A DNA stretch of 64,000 nt from Apostichopus japonicus (Eukaryota > Echinodermata > Holothuroidea > Aspidochirotida > Stichopodidae). The notes below the pieces were generated by a model. The model had not been told where the DNA came from, searched no databases, and was given only the letters and a program-made list of their open reading frames with translations. Numbering within the stretch: position 1 is the stretch's first letter; the number at the start of each line of letters is the position of its first letter. The stretch is from assembly GCF_037975245.1 (NCBI RefSeq), contig NC_092564.1, positions 9,271,984 to 9,335,983 of the forward strand, written 5' to 3'. This document shows positions 25,698 through 36,679 of the stretch, piece after piece. The translations under genes were made by a program, and so were the position numbers.

Positions 25698-26264
25698 TAA
25701 ATCCAGCTTCTAGCATTTTCTTAAAGTTATGTCGATGACTTTCAAAAGATAGATACAACACAAAATATTTACGTCATTAGTAGAATACGTGGAGGCAGTG
25801 TTGCTAATGGTCTGGAGAACATACAGTGAACAAGAGTATTCACAAAATCTCACATTATGTAGACCAACGTAACTCATTGCAAGGAATATGGTATATTTTG
25901 AGTAACATTTCGTTACATTAACATCATGAGATGAATATTTTAGCCAATCCCATTACTTTCAAGTCTTATCTTGAGCACTGTGAAAAACGTTTCATTTCTC
26001 AGAGTTAGTACAGCATATTGTGATGTATATTTACCTTTTGTGAGTGCTGTGGGAAGTGGATGTTGTTATGTCATTCGCGAAACAGTCCCTTTCACTTTAT
26101 AGGCGAATATTTTATAACTGCACTGAATTTTGGCTGATTTCGACTTGCCCGGCTCTTGCCAGTCGTTTTATATGTAAAGCCAGTATTAATTGAAAAAAGC
26201 TGCCACTTCATTTTTTTCTGATTCTTTTATGATGAAACATATGTTGGAAAATTTCGATTCAAAT
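25698..26264. other. 3' flank or 3' UTR of the ANKRD34-type gene
   Basis: Non-coding; probably 3' UTR of the minus-strand gene that ends at 26265, as no closer canonical poly(A) hexamer was seen. Confidence 0.4.
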
Positions 26265-27950
26265 TCAAAGTCCTGTCTTAGAAAGTTCATCCTGTGAGCA
26301 ACTCCGATCCCTTACAAGAGTAGGATTGAAGAGCTTTGTAAGACGGCCAATGTCATCTGCTTGAAAGGAACACCTTCGATCCAGTCTTGAGAATCTTGGT
26401 TTGCTATCTGTAATAGACTCAAATGAACATCCGATACTTGGAATCGGTACATCTGGATTTGTTTTCAAAGCTGGTAAGAATCCTGGCCTCTTTTGTGCCA
26501 ATTCATCATTAAGAAGATGAGGCGCCGATCCTCTTCTGCAGCGAACTTTGTTTTGTTGAACGCCTGCGTGTTGAGCGATGGACGGTGCAATTCCTTCAGT
26601 AAAATGGCTAGCTTTCATATCATTAATCGATGACTCAGAATCCCAACTCTCGTCACCTGTTCCTGCCTCGTCTTCTTCTGCAAGCTTTTGGTCTTGCAAG
26701 TAGTCGGGACAACTCCTTGCAGGTGATGATGCTTTACAATCTTCGAGGAGGTATCCTGGTACTCTGATAGCGTGGACGGTTTGACTCTTCCTTAGAGGAG
26801 GTGGCATCCCAGGCAAAGAGCGTCGCCTCCTTTCTTTTATCGTTTTAGGTGAACTGACCGGTGGTCTGGGTTCTGGGGAATTAGTCAACGACCGATTCCG
26901 CGACGAAGAAACCATCGAATGACATGATGAACACAGAGAGGACATGCTACCCTCATGTGACCAGCGACCTTGATTCGTATCTGCATAAAAGCTGTCTGAA
27001 CTTTGCCTCCGGCGAAGGATTCTCTTCCTCCTAGGTGAAACACTCTTCGTTGGATCAGTAATTCGCAAAACAACTTCATTCGAGTCATCGACTTCGTCCT
27101 CTTCCGGAAGAGCAGCCCTAAAGGAACTCACGTTAATATTACCGATGCTCTCACGACGATTTAGTGTGTATAGAGGGGCAGGTAGACACGTGATGGGTAC
27201 ATTCATTGAGGAATGTAAAAGGTCTCCGGGTTTCGCATTAACTTCGTCTCCAGATACATTTATACACACATCTTTAGCAACATCCTGTTTCGCATTAGAT
27301 TGTTCCTCTGTTAACTGTTGTGGTAAGTGATAAGAAATTTCTCTTGGTTCTACACATTTGTAAACAGGTGGGGTCTTGACAAGAGGTGGTGGGACATCCA
27401 AATACTGGCGAGTCTCTCGTTTGTCGTTATTGTTTTCTTTGGTAGTTATGATGATCACTTCTTTCCCCTTGGCTTTGCAGGCATTAACAAGAAGTGTAAG
27501 AACATCACTATTACCCGAATTAACGGCATGGACTAAAGCAGATGAACCCGACCGATCCACTGCGCGTGGATCAGCTTCGGACAGTAGCAAAGTTTCCACA
27601 ACATCAGAGCTACCCTTTTCAGAACAGGCATAAATCAGTGCCGTCTTACCGTGTTTGTCAGTGTCGTTGATGTTTGCTCCATTTTCCAACAACAACTTTA
27701 TCAGTCTCAGTTGTAAATCGTTATCTTTCTCATTTGGTTTTAACATACAAGCAACCATCAATGCACTCCTACCGTCGCCATCTTTGGTATTAATTTCGGC
27801 TCCACCTTCGACAAGAAGTTTGGTTAACTTAAATCTCCCTTTTGACACAGCTTTGATGAGAGCTGTACTGTCAGCTCCGAGTACCGCTTCTAGTTTTCGA
27901 GTGCTCATGTCCTTCTTATAGTCACCTGTACTATACGTGTCAATTAACAT
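26265..27950 (-). CDS. ANKRD34: Ankyrin repeat domain-containing protein 34 family (ANKRD34A/B/C-like)
   Basis: A single uninterrupted 561-codon frame. Residues 28-165 hold four ankyrin repeats with family-typical turns (TALIKAVSKGRFKLTKLLVE, GKTALIYACSEKG, GSSALVHAVNSGNSDVLTLL). They end in CKAKGKEVIIITT (158-170) followed by RQYLDVPPP, the hallmark junction of ANKRD34 proteins. The remaining 390 residues are Ser/Arg/Pro-rich and probably disordered, with basic blocks (PRRKRILRRR, KERRRRSLPG). Near the C terminus RPGFLPALKTNPDVPIPSIG resembles a conserved vertebrate ANKRD34 motif. An in-frame TGA lies 15 codons upstream of this ATG with no Met between, supporting the start; M15 is an alternative. 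Vertebrate ANKRD34 genes likewise have a single coding exon. The molecular role is poorly known; a scaffold or adaptor role is inferred from the ankyrin repeats. Family assignment is confident; orthology to A, B or C is not resolved. Confidence 0.93.
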   Translation of the reverse strand: MLIDTYSTGDYKKDMSTRKLEAVLGADSTALIKAVSKGRFKLTKLLVEGGAEINTKDGDGRSALMVACMLKPNEKDNDLQLRLIKLLLENGANINDTDKHGKTALIYACSEKGSSDVVETLLLSEADPRAVDRSGSSALVHAVNSGNSDVLTLLVNACKAKGKEVIIITTKENNNDKRETRQYLDVPPPLVKTPPVYKCVEPREISYHLPQQLTEEQSNAKQDVAKDVCINVSGDEVNAKPGDLLHSSMNVPITCLPAPLYTLNRRESIGNINVSSFRAALPEEDEVDDSNEVVLRITDPTKSVSPRRKRILRRRQSSDSFYADTNQGRWSHEGSMSSLCSSCHSMVSSSRNRSLTNSPEPRPPVSSPKTIKERRRRSLPGMPPPLRKSQTVHAIRVPGYLLEDCKASSPARSCPDYLQDQKLAEEDEAGTGDESWDSESSINDMKASHFTEGIAPSIAQHAGVQQNKVRCRRGSAPHLLNDELAQKRPGFLPALKTNPDVPIPSIGCSFESITDSKPRFSRLDRRCSFQADDIGRLTKLFNPTLVRDRSCSQDELSKTGL

Positions 27951-30900
27951 CTTGATCTTGAGTCTAATCGAGCAAACCTTAAGAGTAATTGCGCATCAAA
28001 CACATAGACAATCACAGTAACTTTAAACGCTCTTTAAGTATACTAAAAAAGAAAACGTTTAGCGTATTAACAGTAAAAATTTTAGTCTAGATTATTATAG
28101 AGTTTGATCATGATATTAACGCACACAGTTTACCTTTGGTTATTGTATCTAGTCTAACACAAGTAATTCGCCTCCGATCCTATATAGATCATTCACTACA
28201 AGAGAAAATCGAAAACAAATCCACTCGGTGAATAAAAGGATAACCAACGACACAAATTTCAGCATTATAGTCTATATCGCTCCCAAATGACAGCACCACG
28301 ATAGTGTTTTTGCAAAATGACACTTTAACGGAACTTGCGAAGTATAATTCTTGTCCACATTCTCTCAAGTCCTCTATCTCTTTATTGGGGGGTTAGATTT
28401 CGTTTAGCCTTTGCGCCAAAGTTTTTCCTTCCATATCCAAAAATTATGCAAATCAAAACTAAATTGTACTTCCTTATATTGAACGAATTCAAATAACCAC
28501 GTAAAATCTCACGGTCTGTAAATAAAACCGCTGTGCGGAAAGATCACATTTATCCTTTAAAAGGTGAGAATCAGAATTCTTCAGACCTCGCGATAACGAT
28601 TAGATGAATGACTAAATGCCAACTCGCCTCGTCATTTTGTCACATAAACTACGGAGATTACAAACCACGCATGCGTCGGGTTGCCTATAGGGATTTTCTT
28701 CTGACGATCTTGTGATCGCGTCAATCGACTAATTCACGAGGACGAACTTCATTCAAATGGTCATGAATCACACAGCAAATTATGTTGAAGTTATTGCTTG
28801 TCAAGCAAGAAAGGTAATGACTCTGTCCATGATGTAGCATTTATAGGCAATATTACATTTATCAAATTCATTTCAAAGCAGGGTATGGAAGACACGAATC
28901 CATCGAACTGTCGATAAGGTTTTTTTTTTGCTGAACAAAAAGATGTCACTTTGAACATAAAAATGGTACGGGCACGTTGTAACTGTGCATTGCAAAATAT
29001 AATCAAGGTTCCTATACATAATCATTGTAACGATAATATGTAAATGTCATAAATCAAGGAAATAACAACTTCAGGGGTGACCAAAAGCGAAAAGTTACAG
29101 TCAACGACTGACTATATTTGGGATGATATGAAAAACCATCAGTTAAGAATATCTGCAAAATGAAGGGAAAATAATAAATAAATAAACAATGCCATACTAG
29201 AATACAGAAGACACTTAGCCTATTAAGATGAATAATAATCTACATGTGTCCTGAATAATTTATTCATAAAGATATAATATGAGATGGCCTGATATTTCGT
29301 TCCTATAACAGGGTCTCCTTTTGACTGACTTGAAAACAGTATGTGAACAATTTGTTCTGTCTCTTTGATTTTCAATGATTAAATTGCAAAAAAAAGTTGT
29401 TAAATGGATTTTCCGCTGGGGGGGGGGGGGGCAATGTGTGTTATATTGCCACATGTAGGGAAAACATAAAGTATTCCCCTCTGCTAATTGAAAAATCCCA
29501 CCTAAGCAAAACGTTTTGACTGTAGATAGAGGTTTGTATGACGCGGTTAGTTTTGTTTACCAAATCAACTATTCTTAATGCAGGAATTACACCTCAATGG
29601 ACCGCGTGACCATATCAATATGCTAAATTTGGGATTTGAGAAGATTTACTTTCATTCTATGACGGATTGTTATAGAGATATCTTTGAAATATGGTAAAAT
29701 ATGGTTTGTTAATTAGCTAGCAGTTATTCAATAATTCAAGTCTTAATACGCAAACACCGATTCATGCTATCTTTAGTTCATTAAAATACAAAAGACATCT
29801 TCAAACCAAAATGGAAAGGATTCCATAGTTCCATGTTCCGTTGACATATTGCAAATTGCATGTCGTTGCGAGAATGCATGCTACATTAAAAAATGTTTTT
29901 CACTTGAAGTAGTGATCAAAGGCGATCCCTTTAAGTCGCAGAACCAAAAATCACGACCCGAATCCTAACTATTAAAAAGCTTCAGCGTTCATTGACATGT
30001 GGCCAAAAAATGAAAATACTATATTATAGATTTTAACACTGTACTTGTTAAAAAGTAGAGGGTTGCAAACATGGAATAGAGTTCATTTTAAATTTTCTAA
30101 ATTATTGTCTACAAATTAATTTGACAAATATATATAAATATAAATATAATATAAAAATATATATAATATAAAAATAATTTGACATATATATATATATTAT
30201 TATTATATATTATATATTATTATTATTATTATTATTTACGATCCCTTCGAACTGCTGAGGTCTTTCAATTGAATTGACTGGACTGGTCAGAAGTAACGCA
30301 AAGTTCAATGTGCAGCTGGCCTCCACTGCAGAGGAGCCGACGGCATGAACAAATAAAACCTTAAAAGAACATTCCAGAGAACTAGTAGCCTATATTTTAG
30401 TCGTCAATATCCCGTACACCATATTAGCTGCAGAAACATGTCTATCGATCATTCGCTGCTTCTTGGACTATGCATATCACTGGTACATTCTACATAAAGT
30501 AATCTTTTATGGGTATACCATGTCTACAAGGAAACTCTTTAAACACAAGCAACGATATTTTTTTATAACGCGGGGCTTTCAGGTAAAGCCTTCAATATCT
30601 TATTGCCATTTTTATAATAAACAAACAATAAGTACTACGTACATAATTGTGACATACACAAACCACTTGGAGGCAATTATTGCCATAAGATAAGCTGGAA
30701 GGTCTTCATTCATCACTTTTGTTCGCCATTCATCATTATGACGGGAGTAACGTAACCGTCTGCTTGTTTGTTTGCTTGCTTGTTTTCTTTTGGTCTGGAC
30801 ATTTTATCCAATTCTTCCTAAAATGTATTCATAATTCATCCGTTCTCAGATCTGAGAACAGAGGGCGCTTAACGTTTTTTGTGTGTCTGTCTCGAGCAAT

Positions 30901-31473
30901 ATTTTCAAGTCATGATGATGGTGACTACGAAAACTTGAGGAATTTTCCTGTTTGGCTTGCGCAAAGGAATTGTCAGAATTGTGGTGAATGTGTAATTATT
31001 TTCTCATTTTAATTGTCCTATTTGTGTACTTTGTAATCTTATTTAGGTTTGGTATCATTGTCCGAGATTTATGAATCAAACCAGAACGCTGCCCTGGCTA
31101 TACATGTTTCAATATATTAGGCATGAAACTTTAAACAAGCTAACGACCCTCATTGATTAAAACACTATAGAACAGAACTGTCCTGGCCAGCTAGCCAAGA
31201 GAGTGTTTGTTTTTTTTTTGTGGTTGAGATTATGAGATTATTTTAGATTACGGTTACCTGTAGTTTGTGCTCACGTTTGTTATACTCAATAGTGTTTGGC
31301 AGACAGTTTGATTACACTGTTACTGATGTTCTACGAACCAGGAACTTTTTAATAAGCGTGAAACTTTCTATTGTGCTCGTTGCGCGTAGGGTCACCTTCT
31401 CTATTACCGAAACAGACTACAAATACCTCATTGGTCCGTGAAAAGGAGAAAGTATTGAGGGCGCCATATGAAT
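27951..31473. other. No gene seen; upstream flank of the ANKRD34-type gene
   Basis: The first few hundred bases should contain the promoter and 5' UTR of the minus-strand gene, but no TATA box or initiator stands out. The rest is AT-rich with a poly-G tract (about 29417-29431) and TA/ATT simple repeats at 30125-30235. Confidence 0.45.
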
Positions 31474-31511
31474 ATATGTACCAGAGCCGTATATACGGCT
31501 CTGATATGTAC
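31474..31511. repeat. 20-bp perfect palindrome between 8-bp direct repeats
   Basis: AGAGCCGTATATACGGCTCT (31483-31502) is a perfect palindrome. One base on each side separates it from ATATGTAC copies at 31474-31481 and 31504-31511. The layout resembles an 8-bp target duplication around a short palindromic excision footprint. Confidence 0.7.
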
Positions 31512-33769
31512 ATCTTCCGAATTGAAAAGCATGTAACCAGCTCTAACAACTGTCTGTTTTCTAAATGATGGCGCCAGACATAAACAAATATGAACTTTTT
31601 GAGCATTCAAGAAGAATAACGCCCAAAGGGGCAAAATATGGAGAATAGTTATGTATAAAATCTTCAGTCAATTTAAGTTTTATTTAGATGTTGTGTTTCT
31701 GTATTCCTTTTGACTTGAGGTGCTGAAAACATTATAAATCACGTGGTATGTGAAGTTTTAGTCCAGTTCCTTCTAACGTCAGACATTTATGCAAGTTAAA
31801 AAAAAATCCTTTCTTTTTCTTCTCAGAGTTTACATGACTGCTTACTTGTATCATTGCATTATCTCAGAGGAGGTAAATGGAGGGGGGGGGGGGTGTACTT
31901 TCATAAAAACGAAGAAACGGCTAACCACTAAAACGTTTAGATCTTACATGCTTTTACTTAAACACTTTGTTCAAACAAAGTTTACAGTTAGTCGGCTATT
32001 CATAGTTTTAAAAGACAAAATGGAGAAACCAATTTTATGATTTTTTATGCCAGTGTTTCATGTTCCATCGATGCTATTCTCAGTCACAATATGTGATCAG
32101 ATTTGTTACACGGTGTGGAAAGCTTCGTGAAATTAGCTACGGATATGTCGTTTAGGTATAGAGATTACATCTGGATACACTTCCGCGTCAACTTCAACAA
32201 CAGGCACACGTACGTGGGAATTGGCAGGCTATTCACGCACGCCACTTAACAGTTGTCAAGGTGACTGCTGCCTTCACTGTATTTAATGTGGTAATATCTC
32301 ATATTCTCTCACGAAAGAGATATGGTGGCCTTATGGAAATGACCTTCCACAGATTGAAGACCCACAACCTTACTGAAACTGACGATTTTATTACTATAAT
32401 TATTACTAAACTCCAACAAGCATACAGGAACAGTGTGGTTACGATTTCGTAACCACGTCTCTAGTTTTGTTTCTTTTACGGCGAAAAATGCCATAATACT
32501 GTTAACCTAATAAAATAATACTAATAACCACAAAGCATTCAAAAAAAAAGTAAGTAACAATTGTTTCATTGAACGAATACATTTCTAACAATAACTAAAC
32601 CTGATTCCACATAGTCTAATCACTATTTTCATGAAAAAGAAAGAAAGATTGTCCATGAACATCGTTTTAAAATTCATGTATAACTCTGATTAACTTTGGA
32701 AACATACACAAAAAAAAAGGTTATTAAATCGATAACATATGGTGAAGCATTTTTTTTTACATGATTGTACATCTGTTACAGTAGTGAAATAAAATTGATT
32801 TATTAAACGTACAAAGCTGTTAAAAAGGGGCAAAAAGTATAAACATACAGTAGAGTAAATGATATAAAACTGTGAATGATCTTGTATAGCTCCACCGAGA
32901 TGAAGTTTAAGTAAATAAGCTTTTCAGCTCCTCCCACACATGTAAATGTCGCTGCTTGGCGTCGTAAACTATTGCTTTCCAGGCCGATGTTACATTTAAA
33001 CAGAGAAGACACATGATTCCTTCTTTTGTTGCTCGGTCTGTTTCTGGAGTGAATATTAAAACTTGAAAGATGAATTCGAAACTTTCGAAATTCGTATATT
33101 TTGTAAATTGGTACTAAATTTCAGCATTCAGACATTTAGTTGACGCAAAGGGCATAAAGGAACCAAACTTTCATTTCACGTAGATTAAGCATTGCCAAAT
33201 GTAGACCGATATTGTGCTCATTTTTCATCGTAGGCCATTCGCGGTCGGATTTGGACCGCGGGCTGCCTTTCTGAACTCTCGTCTAGGCTAACAGGCGCGT
33301 ATCAAGGGGTATGGGTGGGAATACAAAATCAAAGTAGCTTTTGACACAACCTTTCCTTTAGAAATATTTATAGGCTTAATTTGTAATCTAAACATGTCTC
33401 GTAATGCACAATTTGAGCTAATAACTTGGATTTTTAAATCTTACTGAAGAAGGAGCTCTCTAGTGCGCTCCTACAGGGAATGTCGGCTTAAACGACCACA
33501 GGACCACATTCCTGCTTTTACCCTAGATCCACACTCGGCAACGTGTTAATGTTTAAAATGAAAACAGAAATACAACTAAGGTATGCTTTCTCAAGTCTTT
33601 TAGCATATGATGTAGATAAATAAAAAGCATATACAAAGCCAAGATTAATTCAATCTATGTGAAATCAACATAGACATACATGATGATGGGCTAGAATCAA
33701 AGATAATTATACCATAGCAAGTAGTGTCGTAAAACACCTGGCTATTCGCGAAGAACATGCGCTTTACCT
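31512..33769. other. No gene seen
   Basis: AT-rich DNA with a poly-G tract at about 31882-31892. No exon recognised. Confidence 0.5.
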
Positions 33770-33774
33770 ATGGC

Positions 33775-34330
33775 GTTTAAATCGATCAAGGCCTTCAATC
33801 ATGCGTAGGTCCATAGGAAGAGAGTTCCAAAGTTTCGGGCCACTAAATGCGAAATCTCTAGTAGTACCAAATCTGTAGTGCACCCGCAGCACAGCAGCAA
33901 GAAGGAAACAACCTCACGCCCACAACGACCGTAAATAACACTGGCAGCAGCACTCTGTAAAGAGGCTGAAGTTTTGGAATGACATCTAAGTTAATAATAT
34001 TAAAGAGGGTTGCACATATCAATAATGTTCATCACTATAGATATTAAGAGATTTTTCGCAAATTCACTGGGCAGAAAGTTGAGATATAAGCTGTGCACTG
34101 AAGGGAAGATTTTGGTCAATAGTAATACCAAGGTATGTGTAGGCGTTAGAAAGACTAATTGAGTTGCCACGAGGAACATTAACGCCATGAATTTCGACCT
34201 GCCTCAGAATAGATGAATGACCAAGTAACATAACTTCAGTTTTTTTCAGGATTATGCTTCAGGGAAAGAAACGAGACATCCAATTCTGAACAGTAATTAA
34301 AACAATTTTAAAACATCACAGGTCAAAGCT
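33775..34330 (-). pseudogene. Non-LTR retrotransposon reverse transcriptase, C-terminal relic
   Basis: Read on the minus strand, the fragment starts near VQNWMSRFFP, then KTEVMLLGHSS, SNAYTYLGITIDQNLPFSAQ and, after stops and frame shifts, FGTTRDFAFSGPKLWNSLPM and IEGLDRFKRHR before a stop. The order KTEVMLLG, YLGITID, PKLWNSLP is the usual C-terminal part of non-LTR (CR1/Jockey-like) reverse transcriptases. Several in-frame stops show it is dead. The upstream catalytic part with the metal-binding aspartates is absent. Clade assignment is inference. Confidence 0.8.
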
Positions 34331-34464
34331 GTGAATTGCTGTTGGCAATCAAAATGCTAAAAAAGCATATCCAGCAACTTTCAACCTCTCAGAACGAAGA
34401 ACAGAATAAAAGGATCTCAAATCAATCTGCTCCCAAGTTCTTTTGCTACCTTTTATACAATTGG

Positions 34465-34665
34465 TCATTCTATTCACAATTATCATACTAGATTAGCTGG
34501 TCATTTACGTGCTTCTTTTTGTCGTAATTCAAAGAGCCATGCAAAGCCTCCGATATCCTTCTATTTCTTTGTGGAACAATCTTCCGATCAACTTGAAATC
34601 TTATACTTCCGTGGCTTCGTCCAGGCTACAGCTGCAAAATTACGATGAAAGCCTTTATTGATTGT
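34465..34665 (+). pseudogene. Second reverse-transcriptase C-terminal relic, opposite strand
   Basis: On the plus strand a degraded frame gives HTRLAGHLRASFCRNSKSHA, then, after a frame shift, LWNNLPINLKSYTSVASSRL and a short end (NYDESLY) before a stop. LWNNLP is the same C-terminal landmark as LWNSLP in the neighbouring minus-strand relic, but the sequence differs, so it comes from another element copy or family. A (GGT)n and poly-G stretch follows at 34680-34760. Confidence 0.6.
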
Positions 34666-35096
34666 ATCCGTTGTAAGGGGTGGAAGTTGGTGGTGGTGGT
34701 GGTGGGGGGGTCGTTTTATAGGTCTTATTTGTTAAGGTTATCTATTTGGGGGGGGGGTGGTAGTTCTTTTAAAGGTGTTAAGGTTATCTATTTTATTTGA
34801 TGGGAGTACTCTATTCGATTAAGCCCAAAAGGGTTTCTTAGTTTACTTCCTTTCACATGTTTTACTTATTTGCAGTTATATTGTCTTGTTCACCTTGTTC
34901 ACTATTCTAATCCCTATTTACTTTTTATTGCTGGTTGTTCTATTCATCCCTAAGTTAAAAATATTCACTAAAAAAATTGCTGGTTGTTCTAAGTTTAAAA
35001 GTTTCTAAGTTTCTTCCTAGTTTAAAAATCACTCATGCTTATCACTATTGTCGTCCTTGGATGTATATTAGCCCTTGTTTTTAATTGATCTTGTAC

Positions 35097-35155
35097 TTTT
35101 GCCTGACGATGGAGCGGTGACCACTCCGAAATATAGCAGTATGTCGTTGTTAAAA
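35097..35155 (+). ncRNA. Hammerhead-ribozyme-like core in a Penelope-like tail
   Basis: CTGACGA (35103-35109, matching core CUGANGA) is followed by a hairpin pairing GGAG with CTCC (35111-35114 with 35124-35127, extended by GG/CC). Then come GAAA (35128-35131), a 5-bp stem III (ATATA with TATGT, one wobble, loop GCAG) and GTC at 35143-35145, the expected cleavage triplet. Stem I is weak: C-G and G-T next to the core, then TTTT (35097-35100) with AAAA (35152-35155) across an internal loop. One extra T (35110) separates the core from stem II, which may disable it. Penelope-like retroelements are known to carry hammerhead motifs in their terminal repeats. The call is from sequence and pairing only. 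Confidence 0.45.
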
Positions 35156-35269
35156 ATATTCGCTTGTTTATCTTTTATATTATCAGTATGGACCACTACT
35201 ATTTATATATATATAGTAGTGGTCCATACTGATAATATAAAAGATAAACAAGCGAATATTTTTAACAAC

Positions 35270-35274
<5 letters not shown>
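35141..35274. repeat. 134-bp inverted repeat (tail-to-tail retroelement ends)
   Basis: The left arm (35141 to about 35202) and right arm (about 35213-35274) are essentially perfect complements around a TA-rich centre. The left arm is the sequence just downstream of the hammerhead-like motif. The right arm lacks the core and stops at ACAT next to a TA microsatellite. Confidence 0.9.

Positions 35275-35341
<67 letters not shown>
35273..35341. repeat. (TA)n microsatellite
   Basis: Pure TA dinucleotides over about 69 bp, directly abutting the inverted repeat. Confidence 0.95.
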
Positions 35342-35342
<1 letters not shown>

Positions 35343-36679
35343 GATTTTGAGGCATGAACTTTGTTTTAATATGAACTAAAGACCACATTGTCTTGTCATA
35401 ATAATAATATGCACGAGGGTAGAATATTTTAGATAGATAGGATATAGACATTAAACCTCAGAAGAATGAATATTTCCTTTGAAATGGAAGGTAAAATAAG
35501 ACGCCGCTATAACTAACCTTTTCCAACCAACAGTTTTGATAACAATTTTCAGCTCCAGTCGGTTTCAACAGAACTATACATGTACACAATTTACATTATA
35601 GGAATAACTTAGAGGGAAAGTTCCATTCAATAAACATAATGTGCTGGTGATACCTATATAAGAATTTTGATAAAAGTTACAAAACAGTTTAATAATATTA
35701 AGCAAATTATCTCCCATTATGAACAAAATATACACGGGGCTGTTACAGGCAGAAAGAGGTGGAGAGAGATACCTTCTTGTCAAGGTTGATCAGAAAACTG
35801 ACTTAATTGTTTTCTAAAATATTTATTTACGATAATTCATTCATTTCATGCAGGAACGTGTGAAATTAACTTTTGAATTGGCTGTTGATTTACTATTGAT
35901 AATAAATATAATGTTCTGTTGCATTTTTATGTTTTTTTTTGTCATACTTTTCTAGACAGAAAACAAGACAACAGTTATAATTATCTGTTTGACTTCACAA
36001 CTTTTTGTGAATTGATTTTTTTGTTGTTGAAACAGATGAAACGAAGGTCGTTAGAGCAGCTGGTTAAGTTTTGGGATAATCTCTTTCTCTACGTCTCACT
36101 TTCGCTTGTCATTGAACACGCATCAACATAAAACACGTCATGACATAAAAATATTAAGTTTACGTTTGATGACGAACAATATTTTGATCGTATACCTCAT
36201 AGCAGTTTTGAAACTGCAGCTTTATTATATGACGAACAGAAATCATTTTAAACAAAATATATCTTGAAATCTTTAACTCAAAAGTTGCAGTTGAGTACGA
36301 ACACGTGTGTTTTGGTTATGATTATGAGAACAAAATGAAATGGTATTTTTGTCAAATATTATATTTACCTTTGCAGAATTAACAAAAGCGTTCCAAGTTA
36401 TGATATTTTCAAGCATAAGCTTTCATCTTTCTTGAGTGTTGAAATGTATATACGTTCCAATAACAAAAAGCACAAAGAAATCAAACTGCTAAGAGATTCT
36501 TTGCATTATTGATGAAGGAAATGTCCTTTTTGGTGTCATGAAACGAACTTTTCTTTCTTTCTTTTAATACAATGTGTTGTGCAGAAAAGATGAATGCATA
36601 TAAAAAATGGATTTCATTTTTATTTTAAACAAGCTTGCCCAGTCGTGTACGAAAACTATTCACATCGTCACTGAATCTC
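35342..36679. other. No gene seen
   Basis: AT-rich spacer between retroelement relics. No intact exon found. Confidence 0.5.

Noticed and set aside
26885-27921. Several 60-88 codon frames overlapping the ANKRD34-type gene
   Set aside because: Shadows of the confident minus-strand coding frame.
30719-31012. 97-codon frame with a hydrophobic patch
   Set aside because: T-rich DNA gives the hydrophobicity; no domain or neighbouring exon.
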